Positions 9,266 to 17,616 of a stretch of 64,000 bases of DNA are shown piece after piece. The DNA lies in contig CAVTQZ010000001.1 of the NCBI GenBank assembly GCA_963737015.1, positions 1,860,001 to 1,924,000 of the forward strand, written 5' to 3'. The stretch's first letter is position 1. Each line of letters begins with the position of its first letter. Under the pieces are notes generated by a model that was not told where the DNA came from, did not search any database, and saw nothing but the letters and a program-made list of their open reading frames with translations. A program made the position numbers and the translations under genes. The DNA comes from CAVTQZ01 sp963737015 (GTDB lineage Bacteria > Actinomycetota > Acidimicrobiia > Acidimicrobiales > UBA8190).

Positions 9266-9348
9266 AAAGCTGCGGCACCCGAGCGCAATAGCATCCCTCT
9301 TGTCGGCGCCCGAGAGCGGGCGTCCTTTCGTGTAGGAGGCGCGGGGTC

Positions 9349-10281
9349 ATGCCGAAAGCGGTCGTTTTGGCGCTCGCTGCCAGCTTCTGCACGGCCACCT
9401 CCTCGGTGTGCCAGCGCCTCGGCGCCACGACGGCGCCCGAAGGCAAAGGCTTCGACCCGAGGCTCATTCTCTACCTGGTGCGCCAGCCGATATGGATCGC
9501 CGGTGTCGGCAGCATGATCCTCGGTTTCGTGTTCCAGGTGACAGCCCTTCACTTCGGTGACCTCGCCCTCGTGCAACCGATCCTCGCCACGGAGCTGCTC
9601 TTCGTCTTCGCGTACATGGCGGTGATCGGCTCGCACCAGGTCCTGCCAAGCGACTGGATGGCGGCGACCGCGATGGCAGCGGGGCTGGGGGTCTTCCTCT
9701 TCACAGCCGCGCCGTCGGGCGGCAGGCTCCACCCGTCCGCCACCTCGTGGTGGCTCGCGGGGGTGTCCGCCCTCGGACTCGCGGCGATCGCGGCCGCCCT
9801 CGCCTATGTCCCCCTCGGTCGCAACGAACGTCCTTCGGCCACGCGACGCGCCGCCACACTCGGGATCGCGACGGGCATCTCGTGGGGTTTCGTCGCAGCG
9901 GTGATAAAGGAGTTGAGCTCCCACCGGAGCTTCTCCGCTGTCTTCACCAGCTGGTCGCCCTATGTCCTGCTTGCTGTCGGCGCCGCTTCGATGCTCCTCG
10001 CCGCGCACGCTCTGCAGGCCGGTCCCCTTCCCGCCTCCCAACCCGGGTTCACGATCGTCGACCCGCTGGTGGCGAGCCTCCTCGGGGTCTTCATCTTCTC
10101 CGAGCACCTGCAGCTTCAGGCGCTCGATGTCGTCGTAGAGGTGCTCGCGCTCGCCGCCCTCGTCTGGGGCGTGTTCACACTCAGCCACAGCCGCCTCGTG
10201 CACGCGGGCCACGGAGATGTGGAGGGTGGCCTCGCGTCGCGACCTCAGTCGGCGAAGGAGCCCACGGGTATCGACGGGTAG
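9349..10281 (+). CDS. DMT-family (EamA-like) transporter
   Basis: 310 residues, almost entirely alternating hydrophobic helices (about nine to ten), for example IWIAGVGSMILGFVFQV, LVQPILATELLFVFAYMAVIG, WWLAGVSALGLAAIAAALAYV and VVEVLALAALVWGVFTL. The arrangement of two similar halves, with ALHFGDLALVQPIL matched later by QPGFTIVDPLVASLLGVFIF, is that of drug/metabolite transporters. The ATG at 9349 follows TAGGAGG. The 3' end overlaps the convergent MMPL gene by 37 bp. The substrate is not predictable; export of a metabolite or cation is possible. Confidence 0.85.
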   Translation: MPKAVVLALAASFCTATSSVCQRLGATTAPEGKGFDPRLILYLVRQPIWIAGVGSMILGFVFQVTALHFGDLALVQPILATELLFVFAYMAVIGSHQVLPSDWMAATAMAAGLGVFLFTAAPSGGRLHPSATSWWLAGVSALGLAAIAAALAYVPLGRNERPSATRRAATLGIATGISWGFVAAVIKELSSHRSFSAVFTSWSPYVLLAVGAASMLLAAHALQAGPLPASQPGFTIVDPLVASLLGVFIFSEHLQLQALDVVVEVLALAALVWGVFTLSHSRLVHAGHGDVEGGLASRPQSAKEPTGIDG

Positions 10282-12464
10282 CTCTCCTCTGCCGCCGACG
10301 GAGCAGGGGTGTGCTTGACCAAGAGCGCCTTCGCCGCCTTCTGCGGGAACCACCAGTTCCACTTGCCGAACAGAGACACGAGGGCCGGCACGAGCAGCGC
10401 CCGCACCACGGTCGCGTCCAGGAGGATCCCTGCGCCGAGGCCCGTTGCGAGGACCTTCACGTCCGTGTCCGGCGCGGAGGCGAGCGAGGCGAATGCGAGG
10501 AACAGGATGAGAGCCGCGCTCGTCACGAGCCGCCCGGTGCGGCCGAGGCCCTCTGTGATCGCGGCGTTCGTGTCTCGCGTCCGGTCGTACTCCTCTCGGA
10601 CCCGCGTGAGGATGAAGACCTCGTAGTCCATCGAGAGCCCGAAGAGGAAGGCGAACACCATGAGCGGTATCCAGAAGGTGATCGCTCCGGTAGCCGAGAT
10701 GTTGAAGATCGCGCTCGAGCCATGGCCCTCCTGCCAGAACCAGGTCATGAGGCCGAAGGTCGCCACCAGGGAGATGACGTTCAACACGACAGCCTTACCG
10801 GCGAGGAGGATCGACCGGAAGGCCCTCGCGAGCAGGAGGAAGGTCACGATGGCGATCAAGGTGAACATGAGCGGGAAGTTGCCGAACACGGCGTGGCTGT
10901 AGTCCTGCTCGATCGCTCCCGTGCCGGTGACGCCGATCACACCCGGCCGGTGCGCGAGCGCAGTCTCGACAGCGCTCACGGATGTGAGCGTCTGGTTGTT
11001 GAGCGTGGCGGAGTCCGGGATGGCGATGATGTCCGAGGTCCCGTCCCTGCTCCCGGTCCGGCCCGATGGCAGAGCCACCGTCGAGATGCCCCGGACGCTC
11101 TCGAGCGTGGCCCGGACCTGCGGGGCTGCGCTCTGCGTCGTGAGCACCTCGATCGGGGTGAGCACACCCTGTGGCACGCCGCCTCCGACGAGTTGCTCGT
11201 AGGCGCTATGGGCGCTGCCGGTCTTGGCGAGGGCGTCCACCGCCGTCTCGCCGACCTTGATCTTGAGAGCCGGGAAGGCGAAGAGACCGAGGAGCACTAT
11301 CGCCAGACCCGCCGCGGCCCAGCGCCAACGGATGACACCTCTCCCCCACGAGCTCCATGCGCGGCTGGCCGTCTGCTCCTTTCTTATGCGGGGCCAGTCG
11401 ACCCTCGGCCCGATCCCGCCGAGCAGCGCCGGCAGGAGGGTGATCACGACGAGGATCGACACGAGCGGGATGAGCATCCCGCCGATTCCCGTGCTGCGCA
11501 GACCCGGCACTGGGAGGACGACGAGTGCCACGAGACCGATGGCGACGGTGATCCCCGACAGCACTACGGCGCGGCCTGCGGTCTCGACCGCAGTGATGAC
11601 GGCGGTGTGGTTGTCGGCGCCCTTCGCCCTTTCTTCACGCCAGCGCGTGACGAGGAGGAGCGAGTAGTCGATAGCGATGCCGAGACCCACCAAGGCGATG
11701 AGGAACTCGACGATGAACGAAACGTCGGTCAGGTATGTGAGACCGAGCACCACCAGGAAGGTGGTGAGGATCGACACGGCCGCCACGAGTATCGGGACAA
11801 GAGCGAGGAACGACGCGAACACGAAGGCAAGAACGAGTAGCGCGCCTGCGCCACCGATCATCGTCTCCACGAGAACACCGGGGCCCTTCGAGGATCCACC
11901 CGATGCGAGCTCGCTGAGGCCGGTGAGCCCGACGTTGTAGCCGGGCAGCTGACGCCCGACCACGGACTTGGCGGCGTCGACGCTCTTGTCGGCGCCGAAA
12001 CCGGTGGCAGGCGGGGAGAACACGAGCGCGTAGGTGGCATTCCCGTTATCGGTCAGGAACCTGCTGTCCCCGGTTGTGCCGAAGTCGACGATGCGCAGGG
12101 ACGGCTCCGCGCGCCGGGCGGAGTCCAATGCTGCGGTCACGGAGCTCTCGGCGCTCGTGATGCTGCCTCCGGACGGAGCGCTCACGACGAGGATGTCCGG
12201 AGGCTGGTCGCCGCCGTTTCCGTAGGTGTGGATGATCCTCGCCGCTGTCTCGTATCCGGGCTGGCCGGGAAGGGAGAAGTCGAAGCTGAGCCGCTTCGAC
12301 ACGCGGCCGGCAGCCATGCCGCCGAGGAGGAACATCACGAGCCAGAAGACGACTACCGCACGGCGGTGACGCAGCACCATCGAGGCGAGACGGCCTAGAA
12401 CGCTGTGGCCCCCGGAGGCGGCGGGTGTCCGGAAGGCGGTTGGTCGGGGAGGTGCAATGGTCAT
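10245..12464 (-). CDS. MMPL-family RND transporter
   Basis: 739 residues with the MMPL layout: a helix after RHRRAVVVFWLVMFLLGGMAAG, a large extracytoplasmic loop, a multi-helix block ending in FIVEFLIALVGLGIAIDYSLLLVTRWREE, a second loop, and a second block with FAFLFGLSMDYEVFILTRVREEY. The paired GxxxDYxxLxxxRxREE motifs carry the Asp-Tyr of the proton relay. Family members export lipids or drugs using proton motive force. The ATG at 12464 is chosen because GGAG sits 7 nt upstream; the open frame to 12578 reads into the promoter. It is divergent from a MarR regulator, which probably represses it. Confidence 0.92.
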   Translation of the reverse strand: MTIAPPRPTAFRTPAASGGHSVLGRLASMVLRHRRAVVVFWLVMFLLGGMAAGRVSKRLSFDFSLPGQPGYETAARIIHTYGNGGDQPPDILVVSAPSGGSITSAESSVTAALDSARRAEPSLRIVDFGTTGDSRFLTDNGNATYALVFSPPATGFGADKSVDAAKSVVGRQLPGYNVGLTGLSELASGGSSKGPGVLVETMIGGAGALLVLAFVFASFLALVPILVAAVSILTTFLVVLGLTYLTDVSFIVEFLIALVGLGIAIDYSLLLVTRWREERAKGADNHTAVITAVETAGRAVVLSGITVAIGLVALVVLPVPGLRSTGIGGMLIPLVSILVVITLLPALLGGIGPRVDWPRIRKEQTASRAWSSWGRGVIRWRWAAAGLAIVLLGLFAFPALKIKVGETAVDALAKTGSAHSAYEQLVGGGVPQGVLTPIEVLTTQSAAPQVRATLESVRGISTVALPSGRTGSRDGTSDIIAIPDSATLNNQTLTSVSAVETALAHRPGVIGVTGTGAIEQDYSHAVFGNFPLMFTLIAIVTFLLLARAFRSILLAGKAVVLNVISLVATFGLMTWFWQEGHGSSAIFNISATGAITFWIPLMVFAFLFGLSMDYEVFILTRVREEYDRTRDTNAAITEGLGRTGRLVTSAALILFLAFASLASAPDTDVKVLATGLGAGILLDATVVRALLVPALVSLFGKWNWWFPQKAAKALLVKHTPAPSAAEESYPSIPVGSFAD

Positions 12465-12601
12465 TGCTGCTCCGTTCTCGATCGGTGGCCGAGGCCGGTT
12501 TGGTTGGTCATCATGACGTCGGGCTCGTCCCGGAATCATCGGGGATCGCCCGGAAAGGACCCTGATCGAAAAAAACATCGCTCAGGGATATTGTTTCCTC
12601 G

Positions 12602-12625
12602 GAACTATTCGAACATGAATAGTTC
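12602..12625. promoter_or_regulatory. Perfect 9-bp inverted repeat, likely MarR operator
   Basis: GAACTATTC at 12602-12610 is followed by a 6-nt spacer and GAATAGTTC at 12617-12625, a perfect dyad lying 36 bp before the MarR start and about 140 bp before the MMPL start. Size and position fit the operator of a dimeric winged-helix repressor controlling both divergent genes. The AT-rich arms stand out in this GC-rich DNA. Confidence 0.65.
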
Positions 12626-12661
12626 TACTACGACTGGTTCAGCATGTAAAGTGACCTCGCC

Positions 12662-13273
12662 ATGAGGCCTGACGACGCAGCGGGTTCCGCAGGACGACCG
12701 GGCGCCACGGCCGAGGTTTCCGGAGGAACGTCACCGCCCGCATCCGAGACGCCCCCATTCGGGCAGGCTGTCGGGTTCCTTCTTTCGCAACTCGGCTTCG
12801 AGACGGCCCGTCGCTTCGGGGATCTCATGTCGGAGGTGGAGCTCGAACCCCGCCAGTTCGCCCTGCTCCGTTCGATCGCTGCCCAGGAAGGCCGATCCCA
12901 GAACGAAGTGGCGGACACCCTGCGAATCCCGCCGAGCACGATGGTGTCGGTTATCGACTACCTGGAAGACCGCGGCCTCGTCGAACGCCGGCTGCACCCC
13001 ACCGATCGCAGGTCCCGGGTCCTCTATATGACCTCCGAAGGCAAAAAGCTCCTCGATCGCGCGACCTCACTTGCGATGGGGCTGGAGACGACGATCTGTG
13101 AAGGGATCACATCGTCCGAACGAGAGCAACTCCTCACGATGCTGATGCACGTGGCGGACAACCTCGGGCTCGAGCGAGGTCTTCATCCCGATACCTCGAC
13201 AGGTCACGGCCGGGCGCACTGGACGGACGAAGCCGACGGACCGAAGGGCAAAAAGAACACGCCGCGCCCCTGA
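12662..13273 (+). CDS. MarR-family transcriptional regulator
   Basis: 203 residues. A winged helix-turn-helix occupies roughly residues 40-140: EPRQFALLRSIAAQEGRSQNEVADTLRI, then recognition-helix region PPSTMVSVIDYLEDRGLVERR, then the wing HPTDRRSRVLYMTSEGKKLL. Both termini are extended and disordered-looking (Gly/Ala/Pro-rich N-terminus, basic C-terminus). MarR proteins are dimeric repressors relieved by small ligands. The gene is divergent from the MMPL exporter, with a perfect dyad between them, the standard arrangement for ligand-induced efflux. Confidence 0.93.
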   Translation: MRPDDAAGSAGRPGATAEVSGGTSPPASETPPFGQAVGFLLSQLGFETARRFGDLMSEVELEPRQFALLRSIAAQEGRSQNEVADTLRIPPSTMVSVIDYLEDRGLVERRLHPTDRRSRVLYMTSEGKKLLDRATSLAMGLETTICEGITSSEREQLLTMLMHVADNLGLERGLHPDTSTGHGRAHWTDEADGPKGKKNTPRP

Positions 13274-13276
13274 TTC

Positions 13277-13921
13277 CTAAGAAGCTGCGGCTTGCTCCAA
13301 GACCGGAGCGGCAAGGCCGCGACGCGGGTAGATGATCTCGTCGATCAAGCCGTAATCCTTGGCCTCTTCCGCCGTCATGAAGTAGTCGCGGTCGAGATCA
13401 CGCTCGACCTGCTCGATCGATCGGCCGGTGTGGTGCGACATGATCTCGGCCATTCTGCGGGTGGTCGCGAGCACCTCGCGCAACTGGATCTCCATGTCGC
13501 GAGGAGCACCTCTTGCGCCGGCAGCCCCCTGGTGGATCATGATCTTTGCGCTCGGCAGCGCGAGGCGCTTCCCAGGCGTTCCCCCGCACAGGATCATCGC
13601 GGCCGCCGACATGCCCATGCCGACGCACACCGTCGAGACGTCAGGGCGTATGTGCTGTATCACGTCGTAGATCGCAAGTCCCGCGTAAGCGATGCCACCC
13701 GGTGAATTGATGTACAGAGCGACGTCCTTCTCCGGGTCCTCGGCCTCGAGGTAGAGAAGCTCGGCGATGATCAGATTGGCGATGTCGTCGTCGACCTCCT
13801 GGCCGAGAAAGACGATGCGTTCGCGCAAGAGCAACGAGTAGATGTCGAAGGCCCTCTCGCCGCGCGACGACTGCTCGAGGACGGTGGGGATGACTGATTG
13901 CCTGAGCGGGTCGTGAGTCAC
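13277..13921 (-). CDS. clpP: ATP-dependent Clp protease proteolytic subunit ClpP
   Basis: 214 residues with an intact serine protease triad: S105 in [10 protein letters not shown]130 in IMIHQ and D179 in DRDYF. Other hallmarks are [10 protein letters not shown] near the N-terminus, LYINSPGG (oxyanion region) and [17 protein letters not shown]. ClpP forms a barrel of two heptamers that degrades proteins fed by ClpX or ClpC ATPases; no ATPase gene is nearby. It is divergent, across 95 bp containing an inverted repeat, from an XRE regulator and a catalytically dead ClpP-like protein, so this is probably an extra, separately regulated clpP rather than the housekeeping clpP1P2-clpX locus. Confidence 0.96.
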   Translation of the reverse strand: MTHDPLRQSVIPTVLEQSSRGERAFDIYSLLLRERIVFLGQEVDDDIANLIIAELLYLEAEDPEKDVALYINSPGGIAYAGLAIYDVIQHIRPDVSTVCVGMGMSAAAMILCGGTPGKRLALPSAKIMIHQGAAGARGAPRDMEIQLREVLATTRRMAEIMSHHTGRSIEQVERDLDRDYFMTAEEAKDYGLIDEIIYPRRGLAAPVLEQAAAS

Positions 13922-13936
13922 GGCGTCTCCTCTTTT

Positions 13937-13980
13937 ATCTCGTATGAGAGATCTCGCACACGGGTTACTCTATACGAGAT
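13937..13980. promoter_or_regulatory. Divergent promoter region with 9-bp inverted repeat between clpP and the XRE regulator
   Basis: ATCTCGTAT at 13937-13945 and its exact reverse complement ATACGAGAT at 13972-13980 flank a 26-nt spacer that itself contains GAGATCTC. The two arms sit symmetrically near the 5' ends of the divergent transcripts. They are likely operator half-sites for the adjacent XRE protein, coordinating clpP with the clpP-like gene. No convincing -35/-10 pair can be named. Confidence 0.5.
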
Positions 13981-14016
13981 GGCAGGTCACGGCCGACGGC
14001 TGATAATTGGGGGCTC

Positions 14017-14280
14017 GTGAGCGGTCGCAGACATGACCCGGTCTTTCCGGGATTCAAGGAGATGGCCGAGAAGCGCAAAGCCTTGAGCGACGAGCTGGTC
14101 GCTCGGCGACGGCGCCTGGGACTGTCTCAGACGGAGGTCGCAGCGCGCATGGGGACATCGCAGTCGGCGGTCGCGCGTCTCGAGGCGGGCGCGGCAGACA
14201 TCCGGCTGTCCACGCTCGAACGCTATGCGCTTGCAGTCGGAATCCAACTCGACTGGCACGTGAAAGACGAAGACGAATGA
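14017..14280 (+). CDS. XRE-family helix-turn-helix regulator
   Basis: A short 87-residue protein that is essentially one Cro/C1-type HTH: LVARRRRLGLSQTEVAARMG, then TSQSAVARLEAGAADIRLSTLERYALAVG. The start is GTG at 14017 and the 3' end overlaps the next gene by 4 bp (ATGA), so it is translationally coupled to the ClpP-like protein. It also resembles the antitoxin-type HTH of HigA-like proteins, but no toxin partner is present. The natural inference is a local regulator of the divergent clpP and of its own operon. Confidence 0.88.
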   Translation: MSGRRHDPVFPGFKEMAEKRKALSDELVARRRRLGLSQTEVAARMGTSQSAVARLEAGAADIRLSTLERYALAVGIQLDWHVKDEDE

Positions 14281-14861
14281 GCGATCCTTGGCTGGAGATG
14301 GTGCGAGAGAGGATGTTCGAAGAGGGAGTCATCTTCGTTTCAGGCCACCTCGACGAGATCTCGGTCAACCGCGCAGCCATGGAACTCATGACACTCGACG
14401 CGAGTGGAGACTCAGCGGTGAAGCTTCACCTCGACTGCAGTGGTGCGACCCTCGATGCGGCTCTCGCACTCATGGACGTGATCGATGCGATGGGTATCGA
14501 CGTGCACACGACTTGTCTCGGCGAGGTGAATGGTCCCGCCATCGGGATCGTCGCCGTGTCGCACCGGCGCATCGCGACGCCGCACACCCGCTTCCGATTC
14601 TCCGAGCCCAGGATCGACGTTCGCGGACATCCTCGCGACATAGAGCGCGCCGTCGATGAACACGGCGTACGGCTGAGCAGTTTCTGTCACCGGCTCGCGA
14701 CAGCGACGCGTCGGCCTGTCGAATTCGTCGAAGAAGACCTTCGCAGCGGGCGCTACCTGAGCGCCGAAGAGGCGAAAGACTACGGCCTGATCGACGAGGT
14801 CTCCGGGCCCGAGGCCAAGGTAATCGGGTTCCCGAGACAGCTCGGGTTTCGTCGGTCCTGA
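14277..14861 (+). CDS. ClpP-like protein without catalytic residues (ClpR-type pseudoprotease)
   Basis: 194 residues, alignable by eye to the clpP product upstream: IFVSGHLDEISVNRAAMELM, LHLDCSGATLDAALALMDVI, and [14 protein letters not shown], nearly identical to the true ClpP motif. All three catalytic positions are lost: the nucleophile segment GMGMSAAA reads GEVNGPAI (Gly at 86), the His segment reads FRFSEP, and the Asp position is Gly 158 (RSGRY). The fold should be intact but cannot be a serine protease. By analogy with cyanobacterial and plastid ClpR, it could form mixed heptamers with ClpP or act as an adaptor; that is inference. It is coupled to the XRE gene. Confidence 0.85.
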   Translation: MSDPWLEMVRERMFEEGVIFVSGHLDEISVNRAAMELMTLDASGDSAVKLHLDCSGATLDAALALMDVIDAMGIDVHTTCLGEVNGPAIGIVAVSHRRIATPHTRFRFSEPRIDVRGHPRDIERAVDEHGVRLSSFCHRLATATRRPVEFVEEDLRSGRYLSAEEAKDYGLIDEVSGPEAKVIGFPRQLGFRRS

Positions 14862-15003
14862 ACGCGTCTTCGCCCCTCCGCCCGGCCACGCCCGGCCGAG
14901 GAAGGAATAAACAAAGGTAAATCCACCTTTATTGGTCAGTGGTCTCTACTCGTGGCCACTGATCCGGGGTCCTGCCGAGGGCCCCCGGAGGAGGTGGGGA
15001 AGC

Positions 15004-15732
15004 ATGCCCGTCGGAATCGTGACCGGAGCCTCGAAAGGACTCGGGAGGGCGCTCGCCAAATCTCTCACGGAGCTGGGTTGGTCACTCGTGATCGACGCAC
15101 GCGACGACGCCGAGCTCGCCGAGACGGAGAAAGAGTTGAACGACCTGGCCCCCGAGGGCGCCCCGGTCGTCGCGTCGGCCGGAGACGTCTCGGACCCGTC
15201 CCATAGGAGAGAGCTCGTAGCCCTGGCGCAGTCGCTCGGTGGCCTCGATCTCCTGGTCAACAACGCGAGCACTCTCGGCCCGAGTCCCATGCCCCGACTC
15301 GCCGAATACGACGTCGAGAAGCTTCAGAACGTCTACGAGGTGAACACGTTGTCTCCGCTTGCGCTCATTCAGCTCGCGCTACCGTTGTTGAGCAGGTCCG
15401 AGAATCCGAAGATCGTGAACGTCACGTCTGACGCGTCGGTCGAAGCCTATGAAGGCTGGGGCGGGTACGGATCTTCCAAGGCCGCACTCGACCACATCGG
15501 CGCTGTCCTTGCAGCCGAAGAGCCGTCGTTGCGCATCTGGACCGTGGACCCGGGCGACATGCGTACCGAGATGCACCAAAAAGCCTTCCCCGGCGAGGAC
15601 ATCTCGGATCGACCTCTGCCGGAGTCGGTCGTCCCGCGAATGCTCGAATTGATCGAGAGCGATCGGCCGAGCGGGCGCTACCGGCTCGCCGAGCCCGATC
15701 CCGCCGAATCGGTCACGGAGCCGGCCCGATGA
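15004..15732 (+). CDS. Short-chain dehydrogenase/reductase
   Basis: A 242-residue classical SDR: cofactor motif TGASKGLGRALA at residues 7-18, the NNAS motif (LLVNNASTLG), a serine in NVTSDAS and YGSSK of the active site. The ATG at 15004 follows GGAGGTGGGG; the longer open frame to 14932 has no such signal. The stop overlaps the QueA-like gene by 4 bp, and QueA-like in turn overlaps the SufR-like gene, so the three form a tight operon. The substrate is unknown, and NADPH or NADH preference cannot be called safely. Confidence 0.9.
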   Translation: MPVGIVTGASKGLGRALAKSLTELGWSLVIDARDDAELAETEKELNDLAPEGAPVVASAGDVSDPSHRRELVALAQSLGGLDLLVNNASTLGPSPMPRLAEYDVEKLQNVYEVNTLSPLALIQLALPLLSRSENPKIVNVTSDASVEAYEGWGGYGSSKAALDHIGAVLAAEEPSLRIWTVDPGDMRTEMHQKAFPGEDISDRPLPESVVPRMLELIESDRPSGRYRLAEPDPAESVTEPAR

Positions 15733-16796
15733 GCGCGACCCTCGCCGGCCGAACGGTGGGGTTCCGTCCCCCACTTGGATTCTCACTTCCCCCGGAGCTG
15801 GAGGCCTCTGTTCCACCCGAGGCGCGGGGCGTCACGCGAGACGCCGTTCGGATGATGGTCGCCTACCGTCACGACCAAAGCCTGAGGCACACGACCTTCA
15901 GCGAGTTGCCGCGTTTTCTCGATGAGGGAGACCTCGTCGTGATCAACACCTCGGGCACGATCCCGGCCTCGATCAGGGGGACGGACGAACGGGGAGAAAA
16001 GATCGAGGTCCATCTGTCGACGCGCCTGCCTGCGGGACTGTGGACCCTCGAGCTGCGCCGCTTCGGCGAGCCCGAGCTCGGGGCGACAGAGGGGACGACG
16101 ATAATTCTCGAAGGCGGCGGAGTGGCACGTCTTCTCGCCCCTTACGCCGCGTCGGACCGAGGCGTGCGTCTGTGGATCTCCACGCTCGAGACACCCGAGG
16201 CCCTCAACTCTTATCTCGCTGTCTACGGCCGGCCGATCGCGTACTCCTACCTCCGGGGGAGCTGGCCGATCTCCCTGTACCAGAACGTGTACGCAACAGA
16301 GCCCGGATCCGCGGAGATGCCCAGTGCCGGAAGGCCGTTCACCGCGGAGGTTCTCATGCGGCTCGTGGCGCGAGGCGTCGGGGTTTCACCGATCCTGCTT
16401 CACACTGGCGTGGCTTCTCTGGAAGCCTCGGAGCCTCCGTATCCGGAGTACTTCAGAGTGCCTCCGTCGACTGCCGCGCGGATAAACGACACGCACCGCG
16501 ACGGAGCGAAGGTGATAGCGATAGGGACCACGGTCGTGCGGGCGCTCGAGACCGTCGTCGACGCGAGACGCGAGGTGCACCCCTCCAGCGGTTGGACCGA
16601 CACCGTCGTCACCCCGGACAGACCTGTTACTTCGGTGGACGGGCTCTTGACCGGGTGGCACGAACCCGAAGCGTCACATCTGGCGATGCTCGAGGCGATC
16701 GCCGGGCGGGAGCTGCTCGAGGTCTCTTACGCCGCAGCGTTGAAGGAGCATTACCTGTGGCACGAATTCGGCGACGTCCACCTCCTGCTCCCGTGA
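15729..16796 (+). CDS. QueA-like protein (S-adenosylmethionine:tRNA ribosyltransferase-isomerase family)
   Basis: 355 residues, close to normal QueA length. The N-terminus (FSLPPELEASVPPEARG) and the fold landmarks FLDEGDLVVINTSGTIPASI, YQNVYATEPGSAEMPSAGRPFT and GWHEPEASHLAMLEAI follow QueA in order. QueA transfers the ribosyl moiety of SAM to 7-aminomethyl-7-deazaguanine in tRNA. The usual NDTRV motif is replaced by NTSGT, and no tgt, queG or other queuosine gene is nearby, so this actinobacterial branch may act on another substrate. It overlaps both neighbours by 4 bp. Confidence 0.8.
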   Translation: MSATLAGRTVGFRPPLGFSLPPELEASVPPEARGVTRDAVRMMVAYRHDQSLRHTTFSELPRFLDEGDLVVINTSGTIPASIRGTDERGEKIEVHLSTRLPAGLWTLELRRFGEPELGATEGTTIILEGGGVARLLAPYAASDRGVRLWISTLETPEALNSYLAVYGRPIAYSYLRGSWPISLYQNVYATEPGSAEMPSAGRPFTAEVLMRLVARGVGVSPILLHTGVASLEASEPPYPEYFRVPPSTAARINDTHRDGAKVIAIGTTVVRALETVVDARREVHPSSGWTDTVVTPDRPVTSVDGLLTGWHEPEASHLAMLEAIAGRELLEVSYAAALKEHYLWHEFGDVHLLLP

Positions 16797-17530
16797 CCGG
16801 GACCGGACCCGGGGCACTGGAGTCCGAGAAAGCTCTGTTCGAAGGCCCCGGCACCGCCCGGAGGGCCATCCTCACGATCCTCAAGCGCCACGGCCCCCTG
16901 CAGACCCAACGGATCGCGTCACTGCTCGGCCGGTCGGTCCCTGCTGTACGACAGCAGTTGCTGCGCCTCACCGAGGACGGCTTCGTCTTGCATAGCCCCC
17001 ACCCGCGGGTGGGCAAGGGCCGGCCTGCGCACACCTACGAACTTTCGCCTGCCGCCGAGGCGCTGTTCCCGAAGCGCTACGGCGATCTGGCCAGTGAGCT
17101 ACTCGGATATCTGGGAGGTCCGGACGACGACCAGGTGAAGAGCCTCTTCGAGAAGCGAGGTCGGAGACGGCTCGAGAACGCCCGGCTCAGGCTCGAGGGC
17201 CTAGATCTCGAACATCAGGTGGCCGAGCTGGCTCGTATCCTCGACGAGGACGGGTACCTGGCGGACGTCCAGCGCACGGAACGGGGGAAGTGGCTCATCA
17301 CAGAGCACAACTGCGCCATTCTCTCGGTGGCGAAGGGCTACCGCGAGGCCTGCTCCAGCGAGCTCTCGTTCATAAGGGACGCCCTGCCTGCAGCTACCGT
17401 CCGAAGGGTCGCGCACATGATGAGCGGCGCTCATGTATGCGCTTACGAGGTCACGGAAAACCCGGATCCCGGTCCTCCGGAGGCCCGTCGCGGTGGTTCT
17501 CGCTCCGGGGTTGAGCGGGCGATAACGTAA
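16793..17530 (+). CDS. SufR-like Fe-S-sensing transcriptional regulator
   Basis: 245 residues. A winged HTH sits at about 24-90 (ILTILKRHGPLQTQRIASLL, then SVPAVRQQLLRLTEDGFV). The C-terminal half has the cysteines of the SufR group: C174 in EHNCAI, C187 in EACSS (C-x12-C) and C216 in AHVCAYEV. The position of a fourth cysteine in cyanobacterial SufR (about 201) is alanine; a three-cysteine set is common in actinobacterial homologues. The family represses suf genes when its cluster is loaded. No suf gene is present here, so it likely regulates its own SDR/QueA-like operon in response to redox or Fe-S state. GTG start; 4-bp overlap with the QueA-like gene. Confidence 0.8.
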   Translation: MTGTGPGALESEKALFEGPGTARRAILTILKRHGPLQTQRIASLLGRSVPAVRQQLLRLTEDGFVLHSPHPRVGKGRPAHTYELSPAAEALFPKRYGDLASELLGYLGGPDDDQVKSLFEKRGRRRLENARLRLEGLDLEHQVAELARILDEDGYLADVQRTERGKWLITEHNCAILSVAKGYREACSSELSFIRDALPAATVRRVAHMMSGAHVCAYEVTENPDPGPPEARRGGSRSGVERAIT

Positions 17531-17616
17531 CCGCCCGAAGCAGACCGGCTAGGACCTACCGCCTGGCCGGGGAAGCCGATTCGTATCGGGAGCCACCGAA
17601 GAAAGCGGAGAACCAC

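Noticed and set aside
9190..10362. 390-residue minus-strand frame opposite the DMT transporter
   Set aside because: Charged, Glu/Arg/Gly/His-rich shadow of a hydrophobic coding frame; no family match.
14017..14861. Toxin-antitoxin pair from the XRE gene and its partner
   Set aside because: The partner is clearly a ClpP-fold protein, with no toxin family features.
15729..16796. Complete queuosine biosynthesis locus
   Set aside because: Only a QueA-like gene is present, with an altered motif, so a pathway claim is not supported.
16040..17530. 496-residue frame as a single protein
   Set aside because: Only the part from GTG 16793 resembles a protein family (SufR-like); the upstream part is an out-of-frame reading of the QueA-like gene.
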